Positions 1 to 13,100 of a DNA stretch of 64,000 nucleotides are shown piece after piece. This DNA comes from Ectocarpus siliculosus (Eukaryota > Sar > Phaeophyceae > Ectocarpales > Ectocarpaceae). The notes beneath the pieces are model-generated. The model ran no database searches and had not been told where the DNA came from. It saw only the letters and a program-made list of their open reading frames with translations. Positions within the stretch are counted from its first letter, which is position 1. Every line of letters begins with the position of its first letter. Made by a program: the position numbers and the translations under genes. The DNA lies in contig FN649758.1 of assembly GCA_000310025.1 (NCBI GenBank), forward strand, positions 1,000,133 through 1,064,132, written 5' to 3'.

Positions 1-51
1 TACCGTCGCTTTGATAATCCGCTTTCGTGTCTGTCTGTTTTGTCGCGGCAG

Positions 52-3000
52 GTGCGCCCTGTGCATGTCGACCAACGTGTCAGCCGTGCATCCTCCTGGC
101 GGCAACACCCGTCGGAACGGCAACAGCAGCAGCAGCGACAAGAACTGCCGCAACTGCTGGAGAGTCGTGTGCGACGACTGCATCGGGACGTTCTGGGCCA
201 GAAACATGGTGCCGCCTCGCTACGCCTCGGAAGGGTAGGTGTGCGCGGACACGCCGCCTGCCCGGAGTAGTAGAGGCGATGTGTCGCGTTGAGTAGTGGT
301 CATGTTGTGCATACGGCAGAAGCGGCTACGGCTGTTAAAGAGAGGGTGGTCGGGACGAAGCCAGGACGCATTATCTTGTCAATCCCGGTTCTCTGGCGTG
401 TAGTCATGCATGCCAGTGTCGCTATTCCCCCCTCTATCTTGTTTGGCGCAGCAAACGCAAGCATGATGACCAGCTTCTGGTTTATTCTTCCTGGTGAAAC
501 GTAGATAAGATAGCCTGGGCCGGCGTAAACCCCGGCACGTTGCGCCGTCCCGGCATTGTATAGGAATACTAGCGTTGTGAGAAGAGGTCCATGCTCTGAC
601 GACCACGGCATGCTTCGTTTTCATGAGTAGTACCCTACCAACCCATTCGGGAAGCATGCAACAACAACCATCGCGCTGTCGCATGTACCACGAGCGCCAT
701 GTATCATCACCACCCCCATGTTTGCTGGATATCTGGGAGTTGGCATGGAAGCAGTGGCAACGGTGGTGCACTCCGCCCTCCGCGTCGTAGTGGCAATCGA
801 ACCAATAATCATCTTTTCGCCCTACCGCCACCTCTTTTTCTGCGTTGTGCACATGCCATGTTCCCCTTTCGGGATTGTTTCCCTTCTCTTGTGACTCATG
901 CATGCCCCCGTGTGTCCCCCCGCAGTGACGGTTTCAGGATGCGGGTTTGCAAGACCTGCAACGCGGCGATGGAGGCGTTCCGGACGGCGCTCCTCCTGGG
1001 GCGGGCGGAGGACGCCATGTCCGCCTATAGCACCGGCTGCGTTAACCTCGACCGCCCGTACACCGTCTTCCACGGCGAGGTGGGTGCCCGGAAACATGGC
1101 ACGGCGGCTGTGGGTGTCCCCCTTCTGCGTGGCTGTGCCCCCACGCCGGTTCACCCGTAGCGGCCAACCTGCTCTCTTTGATGTTTGATTTTGAGTCGAC
1201 GTGATTTTCCTGTGCCGAGAGAAGCCAGTCTGCCGATTTACCCACGCCCACTATCGCAGGCATTTGCCCTGTTCAAGTTATACGTCGACATGATTGTTCT
1301 ACCTGCGCCAACAGATTACATTCTACCGGTTCACCCACCCTGTTAAGTTTTACGTCGACAAAATTTGTCCTGGCGACGCGAGAGAATGCATTCTGCCGAT
1401 TCACCCAACCTATAGCGAGCACGCGCCGAATTTGACGCCGACATGATCGTCCACCTGGCAAGAGAGTTAGTTCACTTGCCGATCCACCAGCTTTGCTCAA
1501 GTTCTTCGTCGACATGATTACCGTATATGACACAAGATAACACGCGATTCTCAAAGCTCCATTTCTCAACAGCAGGAAGAGTCACAGCGCCAAAAACGGG
1601 GACGTTGGAACCGTCTCGTCGAGAGCTTTTCGAAAATGTATCATTTCGTGTATGCATCCTCTTCGTGGTGGAGTAATCGAGGTTTGAAAATCGGTTCAGG
1701 TGGTTGTGCCATACTGAAGTGTACGGTATTCTTCCTCCTCTGCCAACACATTTCACTCTTCTGATTCGCCCACCCTGTAGCGAGCGCCCGCTCTGTTACT
1801 GTTACATCGAGTTGATCATTCTACCGCTGCCATACGATTTCACTCTGCCGATTCACCCGCTCGATAGCGAGCAACCGCTCTGGTCAAACTTTGAGTCAAC
1901 CTTGATCATTCTCATTCTGCCTGTGCTAAATAAGAGGATCTCATACTCGCCCGACAACCTGTCGCTCGCTTGTTAGGTGGTGTCTCTTTTCACTCTTGTC
2001 CCCCCCACCCCCTCCCGCGTGCTTTGCTTCCGCGCGACCGACCTGCCTTCGCGACCAGCTTCCCGTCCACTGCGCTGCAGCGGGTGGCAACGTGGGCCTC
2101 CTGTCCTGGCTGGTTGAGGAGCTGGGCTGCTCGATCTTCACGGACAGCGACAAGAAGGTGAGGGAGCTTGCTTGCGTTGCCAAAGCCCAGTGCCGGCCGC
2201 TTTGTGCTCTGGTGTCGCGGACGACCCGACGATGGGGTTGACGACGTCGCGGCTTCTTTTGCACGAACTTTAGAGAGGCGGGATTTCTTGACCGGAGCGG
2301 GGCGCCATGGCCGTTGCTGGACTGGGCAACGACGTAGCACGGAAGCGAGGTTTTGGTCCGAACACAAGTCCTTTCAACGTGTTGCCTTGTATCTGCACGG
2401 CATGGGGATCGAGTAGCAAGCGTCTAGTTTACGAGCGATCGAAACTGCGGCGGTGCAATTATTTTTTTCTTTATCGAAACACATTTGAGATCCCAGGATG
2501 TGCGATTTTATTGTCTTACGCTCAAGCACGACTAATCGTTTCTCAACTCTTGCGTGCAGGCAGTAGAGCTCGGGAAGTGTTCTTGATTTCGAGGGCGCAG
2601 AGAATAGATGCATTGAACAGCATGGGTTCGTCGATGCAACTCGACCGACACCCTGTCAGTCGACATTGATGTAAGCTTGACGATTTTTTCTGTTTGCCCT
2701 TACTCTCTGTCTCTCTCTGCTTCGCCCCCCTGCCCCTATCGTTACCCCTCCGTGAGCGAACAGGTGCCAATAAGGGACCTGAGGTCGCTGACCGTTCTCG
2801 GCGCCGCGGCGGTGAACGGGCAGGTGCAGGCCATGCGCTACCTGGTGAACCAGCAGGTGGGTACCACGCAAGCACGTGGTTGTGTAGCACGTGCTCAGAC
2901 GTGCGGCCGTAAACATATGTCATGGACAGCTTCGTAAGACAGTGCCCTCAGCAACAACTCGCGAAATGCCTTCCCGTGGCCTGGACGGAGAATTTCCCCC

Positions 3001-6000
3001 TTTTTTTTTCTTTTTTTTGCTGCTCATTGCACAACCAGTTCATCTTCTCAAAAGATGGCGTCTCGGATATAATAGCAATGAAAGTCATGATCTTTACAAA
3101 TACCCGAGCAGCATACACCCTTGTGTGTTTTTCCGCGAAGGTGTGCTTCCAAGCTTTGGCTTGGCTATCACAAGTTTTGGTGCTCGGTTTTGCCTTGAAA
3201 CGTGCCACTGCGGGGTAGGGGGCGAATCACGTACGTCCGCTCATTTGCTTCTTCGTGGAGCGTGATAAAGTGAAATTTTCCGTGCTGATCTCAGAGGTAA
3301 CGTAAAGGAAGCTTGAATTTTTTGTTTGCCCTGCTGTGTCTTCTTTGCATCTGTCTCTCTCGCCTCGTATTGTCAGGGCTGCTCCGTCTTGGAGATCAAG
3401 CACCTGCCGACGCTGAAGATAGCTCTGGACGCTTGTCTACATGGCTCCGCCAAGACAAGGGTGAGGGTAACAGAGCCCCTCCTCTCTTTAACCTTTTTTC
3501 ACTTTTTCCTGATTGGACAACACGATATATGAGTTTGCGTTGAGGAGAGACGGTGCCTCGATGACGGCAGATAACAGACGGTCCAGGATGAAAACGCAAT
3601 GATTTGATAACGTTTCATGCTCTGCTTGGATTTCTAGGTGACCCTCGAGTTACAATCTGGCGACTATGTCGTTGGTAGGTAGTGTTCAGTTTTTTGTTGC
3701 TGTGGTCGTGGTGGTTTCGCCGTCGCTGTCGCATGATGCAGCATGTGTGAGCCTAGGTATTGCCTTTAATTCCGTACAGACCTACCTGGCGAGGCTTCCG
3801 TAGAGCAGCAGGCGAACATTTCCACGGAATCGAAAGCGAAATGAACAGATGTGCTTGAGTTGCACTCACATCTTGCGTCATACGAAAGGTCTTATGATTC
3901 CACAGGCTACCTGCAGAGCACGGTCTTGGAAGGAGAAGATGTTTTGTGACGGAAATCGAAGCAGGATGGTACTATTGCCTCATCCACCCAAAAATTGTGT
4001 CAGGGCAAACAATATGTACCTTGTCGAGTAAGAGGGCCCGCGAGCGAAAGAGAGATAGGCGAAGAAATCGGCAGATTGAATGAATTTTGTAGGAGCTAGC
4101 CGCCGCGTCTGCTTTGGTTGGTCCGTGGTGCACATATCCTATGTGACCCCGGTTCGGTCGTCTAGCTAGTAGAAGTGGAGGATGGAGGCCAGAGGGGCAG
4201 ACGACAGAGGGAGAATATCTATGTATATATATTTGTATCTGGCCGCTCTGCCATGACAACACGAAAGGCCACGACGAAACGGAATTGGCAACGCTTTAGC
4301 ATTGCAGTGGCTGCCCTTTCACCGTTTGTATTCATTCGTCCGCCTTGTTCGTGGTGTAACCTGCGGCATGATCTCTCGATGGATCGGGTCAGGGAATACA
4401 TTATATCGGTCGGACTGTTTTTTCTGCCTCGACTGAAATCTCGATTTCTGGTACACGGTTCATTCGTACCCACGGCACCGCCTGAATCGGTTTCCTCGAT
4501 AGATACGGGCCGGACTGTGTTGCTGTGTCATCTAACAATCTTGATTTATTTCTAGGTTCATTCGTTCACACAGACTAACAGCTCGGGGGCGTTGCCCGAA
4601 TCAGTTCCCCTATGTTCTGCCGCAAGTTTTGGCCTCCGACTCGTGCCTCTAAACTCACTCTCGGGTCGGATAATCATAAGCTATAAACTCACTCTCGGGT
4701 CGGATAATCATAAGCTTGTCGGATAATCAGCATCACCGCACACGAAGACAGCTCCACTTTTGTTCCCACGCCCGTTTCTGTGCGCCACGCCGCGTTGCTG
4801 ATCGTTCTTCTCTTTCGCTCGCGATTTTTTTTTTTTTTTCCTGTTTCACCTTGGTGCGGAGCAGGACGCCGAGCGTAGCCGCTACAGGGCCAACGGCAAC
4901 GACCCAGACCCCCTCGGAAGTGCCGGAGGCGTGTATTTCGGCAGTCGTTCAACGGCTAGCCTGACGACCGCTGCGGCAGACGAGGAGACGGACAACTGCT
5001 GCATTGTGAGTTTTTGGTGAAAAGCTGTGTGATGACAGGCAAGGTCGGCGGGGAAGACGGTTACATTTTGTTTTTTTGCCCTTTCGTTTGATTTGGGTGC
5101 CGCTTTACAATTGAACTCAGACAGCCATCAGTACAAGGAGCATCCCACCTTGCACGGGACGCGCGGGGGTGCTGGCAGTGGCTATTCTCCTCCGGGAGGA
5201 CCCATCGAGTTTTGGGGCCCAGTCTACCGTAGCCACGTGTGGTAGGTTTCAAGACGGCCTTCGACCGGTGGCGCCCTACTACTTCATCTTTTGGGGGGGG
5301 GGAGGTGACTGTGTTTTTGCCTTCCTATGTGTTTGTCAGGCCCGTGGAAGCGTATGCCGCAGTAGACTGAACTAGCATGGCTGCGTCTCCTTTCTCACCC
5401 ACCCAGCGGAGTTTGTTCTTCGTGGTTGCCCCCAAGACTTTCGTCGTGTCTGCTGCCGCTCCGTCCCCACGGTGCTACATCGTAGGGTTCTTGGCGAAGC
5501 CCCCACTCGCAGAGCCTCCTGATGAATTCAATACATTGTGCCCCCCGTGCGTTGTCCCCCCTCCCCACCAGTCCCGATTGTACGCCCTCACCGTACCCCT
5601 CTGCTTCATCGTCGCCCCCAATCTGCTGCGATGAATTCACTCCGCTGTGCCCCGGGCCTTGTCTCTCCCCACCAGTCTCGAGTGTGCACCCTCACCGCAC
5701 CCCTCTGTTTCATCGTCCCTCCCCCCCTCCTGCGGTGAATTCACTCCGTTGTGCCCCCCGTGCGTTGGCCCTCCCTCCGTTCCTCCCCACCAGTCTAGAT
5801 TGTTCGCCCATACCTATATACCCTGCTTCATCGTATCCCCATCCTCCTGTACCCCTCGGTTTCATCGTCCCTCCCCCCCCCTGCAACGAATTCATGCCAC
5901 TGTGCCCCACCGTGCCTTTGGTCTCTCCCCACCAGCCTTGATTGTACGCCTTCACCGACCACCATGCCGTGCCCCTGTTTTGGTTTTCATCGCCCTTCCA

Positions 6001-6147
6001 CGACAGGTGTGCTTCGACAACGAGGTGGACTGCACGCTCGTCCCGTGCGGGCACCACTGCTGCTGCATCACCTGCGCGTCGAAGTTCAGCCTCTGCCCGG
6101 TGTGCCGCACGACCGTCACCCACAAGATCAAGACCATTCCGGTTTGA
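52..6147 (+). CDS. FYVE-like / ankyrin / RING-finger protein, 5' partial
   Basis: I read a multi-exon gene whose 5' end lies outside the window. Exons with matching phases are 52-234, 926-1079, 2059-2157, 2764-2856, 3377-3460, 4865-5005 and 6007-6147; two tiny exons (3638-3674, 3780-3799) together keep the frame and are tentative. Exons 1-2 supply four CxxC-type pairs (CALC, CRNC, CDDC, CKTC) in FYVE order. The basic HH-containing motif that binds PI3P in classical FYVE domains is absent and replaced by a Ser/Asn-rich insert. The next three exons give ankyrin-type helices (LPVHCAAAGGNV, LTVLGAAAVNGQV). The last two join into a C3HC4 RING (CIVC, PCGHHC, CPVCR) like those of IAP/rififylin E3 ligases. 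The inferred role is a ubiquitin ligase recruited by its ankyrin or zinc-finger part, possibly at endosomes. The product ends 46 residues into the last exon. Confidence 0.8.
1190..1960. repeat. Degenerate minisatellite in an intron of the RING gene
   Basis: About seven diverged units of roughly 80-90 bp recur. Each has the landmarks GTCGACATGAT, then a CT-rich stretch with CCAACA, then CCGATTCACCCACCCT and TAGCGAGC. The array fills much of the intron between exons 926-1079 and 2059-2157. One unit is split by the MITE at 1519-1728. Confidence 0.65.
1519..1728. mobile_element. TA-flanked MITE (copy 1, degenerate right end)
   Basis: The segment begins TACCGTATATGACACAAG and ends GTGTACGGTA, with terminal inverted repeats that are partly decayed. 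It shares its interior with the better preserved copy at 35,885-36,105. Removing it and keeping one TA restores the minisatellite unit (GACATGATTATTCTTCC), which fixes both borders and shows TA target-site duplication, as in Tc1/mariner-derived MITEs. Confidence 0.7.
4650..4714. repeat. Two-copy tandem duplication (~32 bp)
   Basis: Two nearly identical copies containing CTCACTCTCGGGTCGG followed by ATAATCATAAGC stand head to tail in an intron of the RING gene. Confidence 0.8.
5523..5960. repeat. C-rich minisatellite, four ~110-bp units
   Basis: Units begin near GAATTCA at 5523, 5633, 5737 and 5888. They share CCCCACCAGTC and a CATCG-containing pyrimidine tract. The array lies in the last intron of the RING gene, just before the exon encoding the second half of the RING domain. 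Confidence 0.7.
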
Positions 6148-6204
6148 AGCGCGACCCCCGTTCCCGTCCCGTCTAGAACTTGGGGCGGTTTTCCCATGGG
6201 TCGC

Positions 6205-6206
<2 letters not shown>

Positions 6207-6255
<49 letters not shown>

Positions 6256-6268
6256 GCTGCTGCTGCTG
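6207..6268. repeat. (CTG) triplet repeat downstream of the RING gene stop
   Basis: Fifteen uninterrupted CTG triplets (6207-6251), a CT interruption and five more CTG triplets begin about 60 bp after the stop codon of the RING-finger gene, so probably in its 3' UTR. The opposite strand reads CAG. Confidence 0.9.
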
Positions 6269-9200
6269 CGGTCCCGTTGTCGGCAGAGCAAGATTCACGA
6301 ACGAGTTGTTGAGCACCCGAGCAGGATGCGTGGTTGGTGGGGGTGTTTTCTGTCGGGCGTGAAGGCCAGGAACGACTCCAGCGGGCGATGTCGAACGATC
6401 TCCTCCAATTGGCACACGCTGCTGGAAGCTTCCAAAGGCTGAAGCTTGCTCTGCCTCTAGGATTTAGTACATGGGCGCCGCCATCGTAGTTCTCTCGGTC
6501 GGCCTGCCTTGCATTGGAAAATTTAACAACATTTGCTCTTTCGGCAAGGAACGGGCGTTGCATGTGGGTAACAAACTGCGTAGGTTTGGAATATGAAGAA
6601 CTACGAGGCTTTGGGTTGATGGCGGGGTTTTTGTTGATCTGTAAAAGGGCGGGGCGTTTCATGTAACCAAATGGAAAACTTTTATGATGTAGATGCGGTT
6701 TGGCCAGCCCTAGGCGCTGGGTGTAACGCATCACGTGGTGTGTTGTTTGCGTAGGTCCGCTTGTTACCGCCCCCCCTGGCGGCCCGCGGAAGGCATGCCT
6801 GAGCCTTACGCTCCGCGTGGACGTCGGCGGAACAGCATCAAATGACCCCCCACCGTTAGAAACAATCTGGCGAGAGGCTGGGCGCAGATGCCCGCGGTAT
6901 TGCCGTCATCTTTGCGGTGGCGCCATCCCTGGCATTTCCGCCATCATTCGGGTGGCGTTCATCTGTGGTAGTATTTTTTTTCTGTTTCGTTTTTTACCGC
7001 CTTCTTTGTGCCTGCGGTGTTCATGGCTAGCAGAATAGACGGAAAAGTTTCGAGTGTTTTTTTCGTTAACCACCGTATTTTGCCTGCGGTGTTTGTGGCT
7101 TAGTTGCTGCGGATTTCGGGAATAGCGTAGGCCGGTCACGGGAGTGCTTTGTCCTGTCAATTCTAGTAGGTCGGCCGCAGAGGTGCTTTGGTCGTGTCAG
7201 TTCCCCGCCTGCCTTGCTCACTGATTTGTTGTTTCGTCTCGAGAAGGCTAGTCGGTTCGAGCGACGGCAGGCCGTTCGACGGCCTTGCGCTCGGAGTAAC
7301 GGGTCGTTCGGTGTGATCAAAATCAAATATCTGTAAGCCTGGTGTGTATTCAGCATGTTTTTTAGCACTTGTCGTTGTATAGGCTGCAACCCTTCGATTG
7401 CGGGTGTTGTTTTTCGAACGGGTAGTCTCTGTCATTCTATGTATGCATGTTTCTACTGTCGGGGATACTCCGCACGATACGTGGGCCCTTTGTTGTGTCG
7501 TAGGGGTTCCGCGGTGGGTAGATCAAATCGAGCCCGTGGTACCTCCATGTCGTTCGACCACGTTAGCACCGCGACCGCAATCCGGGCCTGCGTTGTTGCT
7601 TTTTTGCTGTCTGCATGTGATTGATGTCATATCTTCGTTCGAGTAAGACATGAAACACTGAACTGAATGAATGGGTGGTGAGGCACCAACGGTTTTCCCG
7701 CCAAAATCGTTCCGAGGAGGCTTCTATCTCTTCAGGCGCCTGCCTCCGGCTTGATCGTGCTTCTCCCTGGACTTCCATGGGCAAGCTCCTCACAGGCACG
7801 ATTGCACTGACTTGTACCTGTTGAGGTTGAGGGTTTGGACCTCTCCTGCCGAGTGAAATATACCTCGCAATTTCAAAGTGCAAGCGCGTGGTGGGTCGTG
7901 ACACACCACAGAGGGGGAAGAGGCTGGCTGAATCCTTGATTCGACAAATGTTCAAGACAAACACCGCAGGAAAAAGAAATAGTTCCTATGCACACGACAC
8001 CGACAAACAAACGTCAAAGCTGGCAATAATGAATGATCCCGGCTGGTGCGTCAAGACAGAACAATACTTGTGGTGGGTATCCCGAAAGGCGTGGCCTGGC
8101 GCCAACAAACAACTGGGCGAAAATCAATGGTTGACGGTTGTCGCCCACGAGCTCCTTGATTGGGGCTCCAGCACAGGGTGATGTCCGCCCCTCCACAAAA
8201 AAACTGACGGTCCGACTGCAACGGAGTTGTATTAATGTTTAGTTTCCGTTGTTCACGTATCCCAAGCACACCTCTGTCACACACTTTTCTGATGCCCGGC
8301 TCCACGTTAGTCTAGGATCTTGACAATCTGTGGGCGAGCGAATCTGTGGTCTATCTAGGTTTACTTCTGCCCTTGTATCATGACGAGCACACTGCTGTAC
8401 GTCTCTCTCTTCATAAAATAACTACATTCCAGCCACCGCGTCATGCATTTGAGACATCGTTAGATAACACACGGTTGATGATCGTCTCTCGGACGACTAT
8501 TTAGTCAATCGGGAGGCGGGAACACAAATCCGTTAGGGAGTTGATTCGGATGGCGTAGGCAGTGAGAGGCCTGAATCCTTATCTGTCTCACAGGCACGTG
8601 GGTTGTTCGAGTCTTCAAGGCTATTTTCTGGATCGGTTAGCGAGACTGACTGTGTACGAACAGGACAACATCACATGTTTAGGTACACGGCGTGGACGCA
8701 ATTCCTACTTCGAGAAATGCTTCTAACGCATCCTATCGCAGGACAGCTGCAGCGGAGATACACCAACTGCCTTCGTTATTAATCATGTTGCCCTCCATGT
8801 CTTTCGTGTGTGTTCCCCCCACCATTGCCAATTTGTGCAACGGGGAAGGAGCTGCCACATTATGTTTTCAGGCAACGGCGCCACGAATCAAGAAACAGTT
8901 CACTACGCGGCTTTTCAACATTCTTATTCTGAGGCGGTGTTCCTGAAATGTCTCCCCAGTCGGGGGAGCCACTCCCCTCTTTTTCAACATTCTTGTTCTG
9001 AGGCTGTCTTCCTGAGACTCCTTCCCAACGGGAGCCACTACCTATTTGTTTTCACTGGTGGGTTGAGCCAATGGATGGAACGTATGACCGATGAAATATT
9101 CATTCAACCACTCACGGACCCTGCGCAGTACCTACCTCAGTTTATCTTGATAACCTGTGGGGATGTAACCTTTGTGATAGGTGTATCCCTGGCAATGGCC

Positions 9201-10113
9201 ACTGTGTAGTAGCAGTGTGCAGAGGCTCACAGAGTGACTGCAAAGTACACTTGTGTTGTAGACCAGATTATATGGTTGTATTGACGCTTAGTTGGCCGAA
9301 AAGTCAGAAGAGAGAAAGGAGAAGAAGAAGAAAGAAGAATACATTGTAGTAGAAGAGAGTGAGCGAGTGGGGGCGAGCCATCCACCATCATCGCGGAAAG
9401 AAAACACATATGGGCTATTGCAACGTACCGATCACGGTAATAGACGGTAACTCCGACCTATGGCAACGTTACTAGAATATCCTAAAGGACAAAGGTCCGA
9501 TGTACCGTTCAATGTATAACCCGTAGGGGTGTGCATTGATCCGATTACTGAATCAACATACCGAAGACTATTCCGGTAACACTCCTTAGGTGAATACCTA
9601 CTTACTGTTGTTTACAGCAGTGCAAACTCTAATGACTGACATTGAGTATTCCAACACAGCCATGCGATCTTATTTGCTCACAAGCATACGAACCTACCCC
9701 ACTACCTGCTGTAGCGCGTGAGGATTGTCGCCTTCTTCCGTTGATGTATAGGTGGTTCGACTGGCATCTATCCCAAGCTAGGGTGCATTCGGTATCGGCG
9801 AATGCGCCCCAGAGAGGTGGTTGTCTTTCGAAGCATCCATGCATCAAAGGAAGGAGGCGCTCACTCCCGTCCCCACCGTTTTCTTCGCTTCAAACCTGAA
9901 GGAAAACGCTGTCAACGACATGTTGTGCTCGGCGCGTCCCCTACCTCAAGAAATCAAAACACCACCATCACCAGCAGCTCGGTTCACTCCGCTAAAGAAA
10001 AAGTGTCCTCGGTGATCCAGATTGCTATGGTATTAGTTGCAGGCATCGTCTTGGCTCTTCCGTATCGAAAAACTACTATACTCGGGGGACGGGAAACGAC
10101 ACTACCCGTGGTT
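6269..10113. other. No recognisable gene
   Basis: I see no protein family, splice-consistent exon series or RNA gene in this interval. Open frames are short and unlike known families. The only structure noted is a two-copy repeat at 8912-9042. Confidence 0.5.
8912..9042. repeat. Two-copy tandem repeat (~65-70 bp)
   Basis: Two diverged copies begin TTTTCAACATTCTT, continue through TCTGAGG and TTCCTGA, and end GGGAGCCACT. Confidence 0.7.
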
Positions 10114-13100
10114 CTACTTGGAACGGCCGCCTGCGTTTTTGAGAATTTTCGCTGCCTCCTCGAACTGGGACAGCTTGCTCTCGAGCTCCTTGCGCTTCCG
10201 CTGGGAAAGCGCATCCTCGGCCAGCCACCTCTGCAGGTCGGTCTCGTCCACCTTGTCCAGCATCCAAGTCACGAAGCCTTTGCAGATGCCATCCACGAGA
10301 AACAGGTGGACCTGCTTGGGGATACTGTCGAACAGCCGCCTGCAGACCACGTCGCTATACGCGTGCAGGATGACCTGTTTTTGTGCGAGGTTGGTAGGTG
10401 GGTGTGTATTTACCAAACGTTAACGCACCTCAATCGAGAGCACAAACAGGCGGCACAGCTAGGTGTGCGGGATTTTTTGCGAGGTGTTCTCTGTCGACTT
10501 CGCTCATTTGGACGGTGCATCACACCCAATAGCACGCACTATACTACGAACCTATTGGTACATGCTCTTCTAACAACAAAGTCGGGAGGAGGAGGAGGCG
10601 GCATGCTTCTCTTGCGCCGTGTTCATCCGCTGCTCCAACAACAAGCACAAAATATAAACCATGCACATTTCACGACCGTGAGATGCACGACCTAGTTCTA
10701 CAACCATCCCAGCACACTTGCCTCCACCACCACCACGAAGAGAACATAACACCTTCACGTGCCGGGTGCGTCGATTTCATATCGCAACCGCTGATACAAA
10801 CTGAGGGCGAGAGGTCCATGCCTAAAAACAAATACCTGAAGATCGCGGATCGCGTCGTCCTCACTCTTGGGCTTGGCGTCTATAATTTTCCAGATGAATG
10901 CTTCAGGGATGGTACCCACATCCTTCGCAAGTTCAAAGATGGTCTGGTTTTCCGTTCCAGAGGTAGCCTCGTGCTCCACCTTGCTCTTGCGGACGCGGCT
11001 CGCCATCTCGCGGACGTCACGCATGGTGTCTTCGTACGACCGGTCCTGGGTGAAGACCCACCCGAGCTCAGCCTTGACAATATTTTCCACCGCGCTCTTC
11101 GTGCTGGCCTCCTTCGAGTCTACGAATTGTTCCACGAGGTTGGTCTTGAGCTCGTTAAGCAGAACGGGGTGGGCGGCGCACGTGTGATCGCACAACTTCC
11201 CCAGCGTGTCTTGCATGAAGTCCTTGACCCCTTCGACCAACTTCTCCGAGCGAACACCGAGCTCCTCAGAGAAGATCTCGCAGAAAAGAGCACTGAACAC
11301 GCGCCCGCCGAGTAGATTCGGCAGGGCCATGCCATCCACACGCTTGAAAGCGGCGCAGACCTTTTGGTGGTACTCATCCGTGAAGAAGTTGGGTACAACG
11401 TCCTGTCAACGATCCGTTGGAGGGAGCGTACGGGCGGCGGCGGAGGGAGGCTCAATCGAAGTTTTTAGAGGTATAGACTACTACGCTGTGTACATCAGGG
11501 CTTCGAACGCTTCTGCGACAGCACCGCAACTCCGGAACCCACGCACCGTGGGGATGTGTGGATAAACGTACAGCGAAACAGCAACTGTGATCGCGGGAGC
11601 CTTAAGAAATCTCGGCACACCCCACAAAGTCATTCCAGAGCCGTTGGTATTTCGCGTTTTTGGTCGTTCTTCCTCGCCGGGCGACAGGAGGGGATACGCA
11701 TATTCCTTTAGGATGTGGTACTTGCTCGAGCCATACGTTTGTCTACTCTTCAAGATGTTCAACTCCAACGATCTTGGTCTTTGACTCTGAGGCATTCGAT
11801 GTTGCGTACGGTAGGTGGGTGAAGTATACAATACGGTCGGTATTGGGTATTGCAAGAAGAGCGCAGGAGGCAGCTTGGGCTCAAAGCAGCTTGACCTCCT
11901 ATTCCACTTTGAAAGGTAAACTACGCGGGGTGCAGCAAGCACGTTCTGGACGTTACTTGGGGCACTGGGTAGTCGGCCGTGTTAGGCCGAGAGAGAGAGA
12001 TTGAGAGAGAGTTGGAGAGAGAGTGGGAGAAGGAAACTTGATTGGAGAGAGACGGTGGTGGTGGTGGAGAGAGAGAGGAAGAAGTGAGCGCAGCACGCAC
12101 GCAAGCTTCATCGCACCAACCACGCCAAAAGGGTCCCCGTGACCGCACCGATGGTACCCTGCAACACACGAAATTCCCAACACGTATCCCCCTGGGATCC
12201 TCACGACCAGATACTGCTGCGAGTATATCTAACATCCCCCCTGCTCGCAACAGTTATTCACTGAAAACTTCGCGAACACTCGATATGTCAACCAAAATAC
12301 ATCTCTCCAAGAATATATGCCATCAATACTCGACCAGAATAACATAAGAGGGAAAAACAATTCAAAGGAACATGAATACTGCATCGCGCGTAACAAATAC
12401 TTGGCGCGAGAAATGAAAGAAAACGGGAAACAAAACGAGAAACAAAACAAAACCAAAACACAACCAATCAGAAAAACAATAAAATGTTCATGCCAAATTC
12501 ATTGCAAAATCACGGTGAGACTCGAAAGCGTCCTTCGGCAAGCTCTTCGTGAGAAAATCTGCACGCTGGTACGGAGACGGCACGTGCATCACCGAAATTT
12601 CCTTCCTCTCTACCAGTTCCCTGAGAAAATGGTGCCTTACATCTATGTGCTTCGAGTTCGAGTTTGAGATGGGGTTCTGCGCTAGTTGAATCGCCCCCTG
12701 GTTGTCCTCGAAGACGGGGATACACGGCAAGCCGACCTGCGGCAACATGAAACGCCAAATCTGCCTCAAAAACAAAATCTCCTTCACTATGTCACCAAGC
12801 GCGACGTACTCTGCTTCTGTCGTCGAAAGCGTGACGCACTTTTGCGTTCTGGAAAACCAAGACACAGCGCCTCCTCCACACGTCACGATTCCCCCTGATA
12901 CCGACCTACGGTCTGCTGCCTTGCTTGCAAAGTCCGCATCAGCGTACCCCTGCAAGCTGAATCCTTCTACTGTACCCCTCTGAAACGAAATACCAAAGTG
13001 ACTCGTCCTCCTCGCATAGCCTAAAATATCCATCGCTGCATTCCAGTGTACCAGCTTCGGAGATGCGCAATACCTAGCTACTGCCCTTACAGCATTCGCA

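Noticed and set aside
5952-6734. Minus-strand 260-codon frame with a poly-Gln tract
   Set aside because: It is the antisense reading of the CTG repeat and of the RING exon. No family similarity; the plus-strand gene explains the region.
11921-12250. Minus-strand frame across the LTR (also at 18,708-19,442, fused to a dynamin exon)
   Set aside because: It arises from the duplicated LTR sequence; the fused frame merely reads through the exon 2 donor into intron and LTR.
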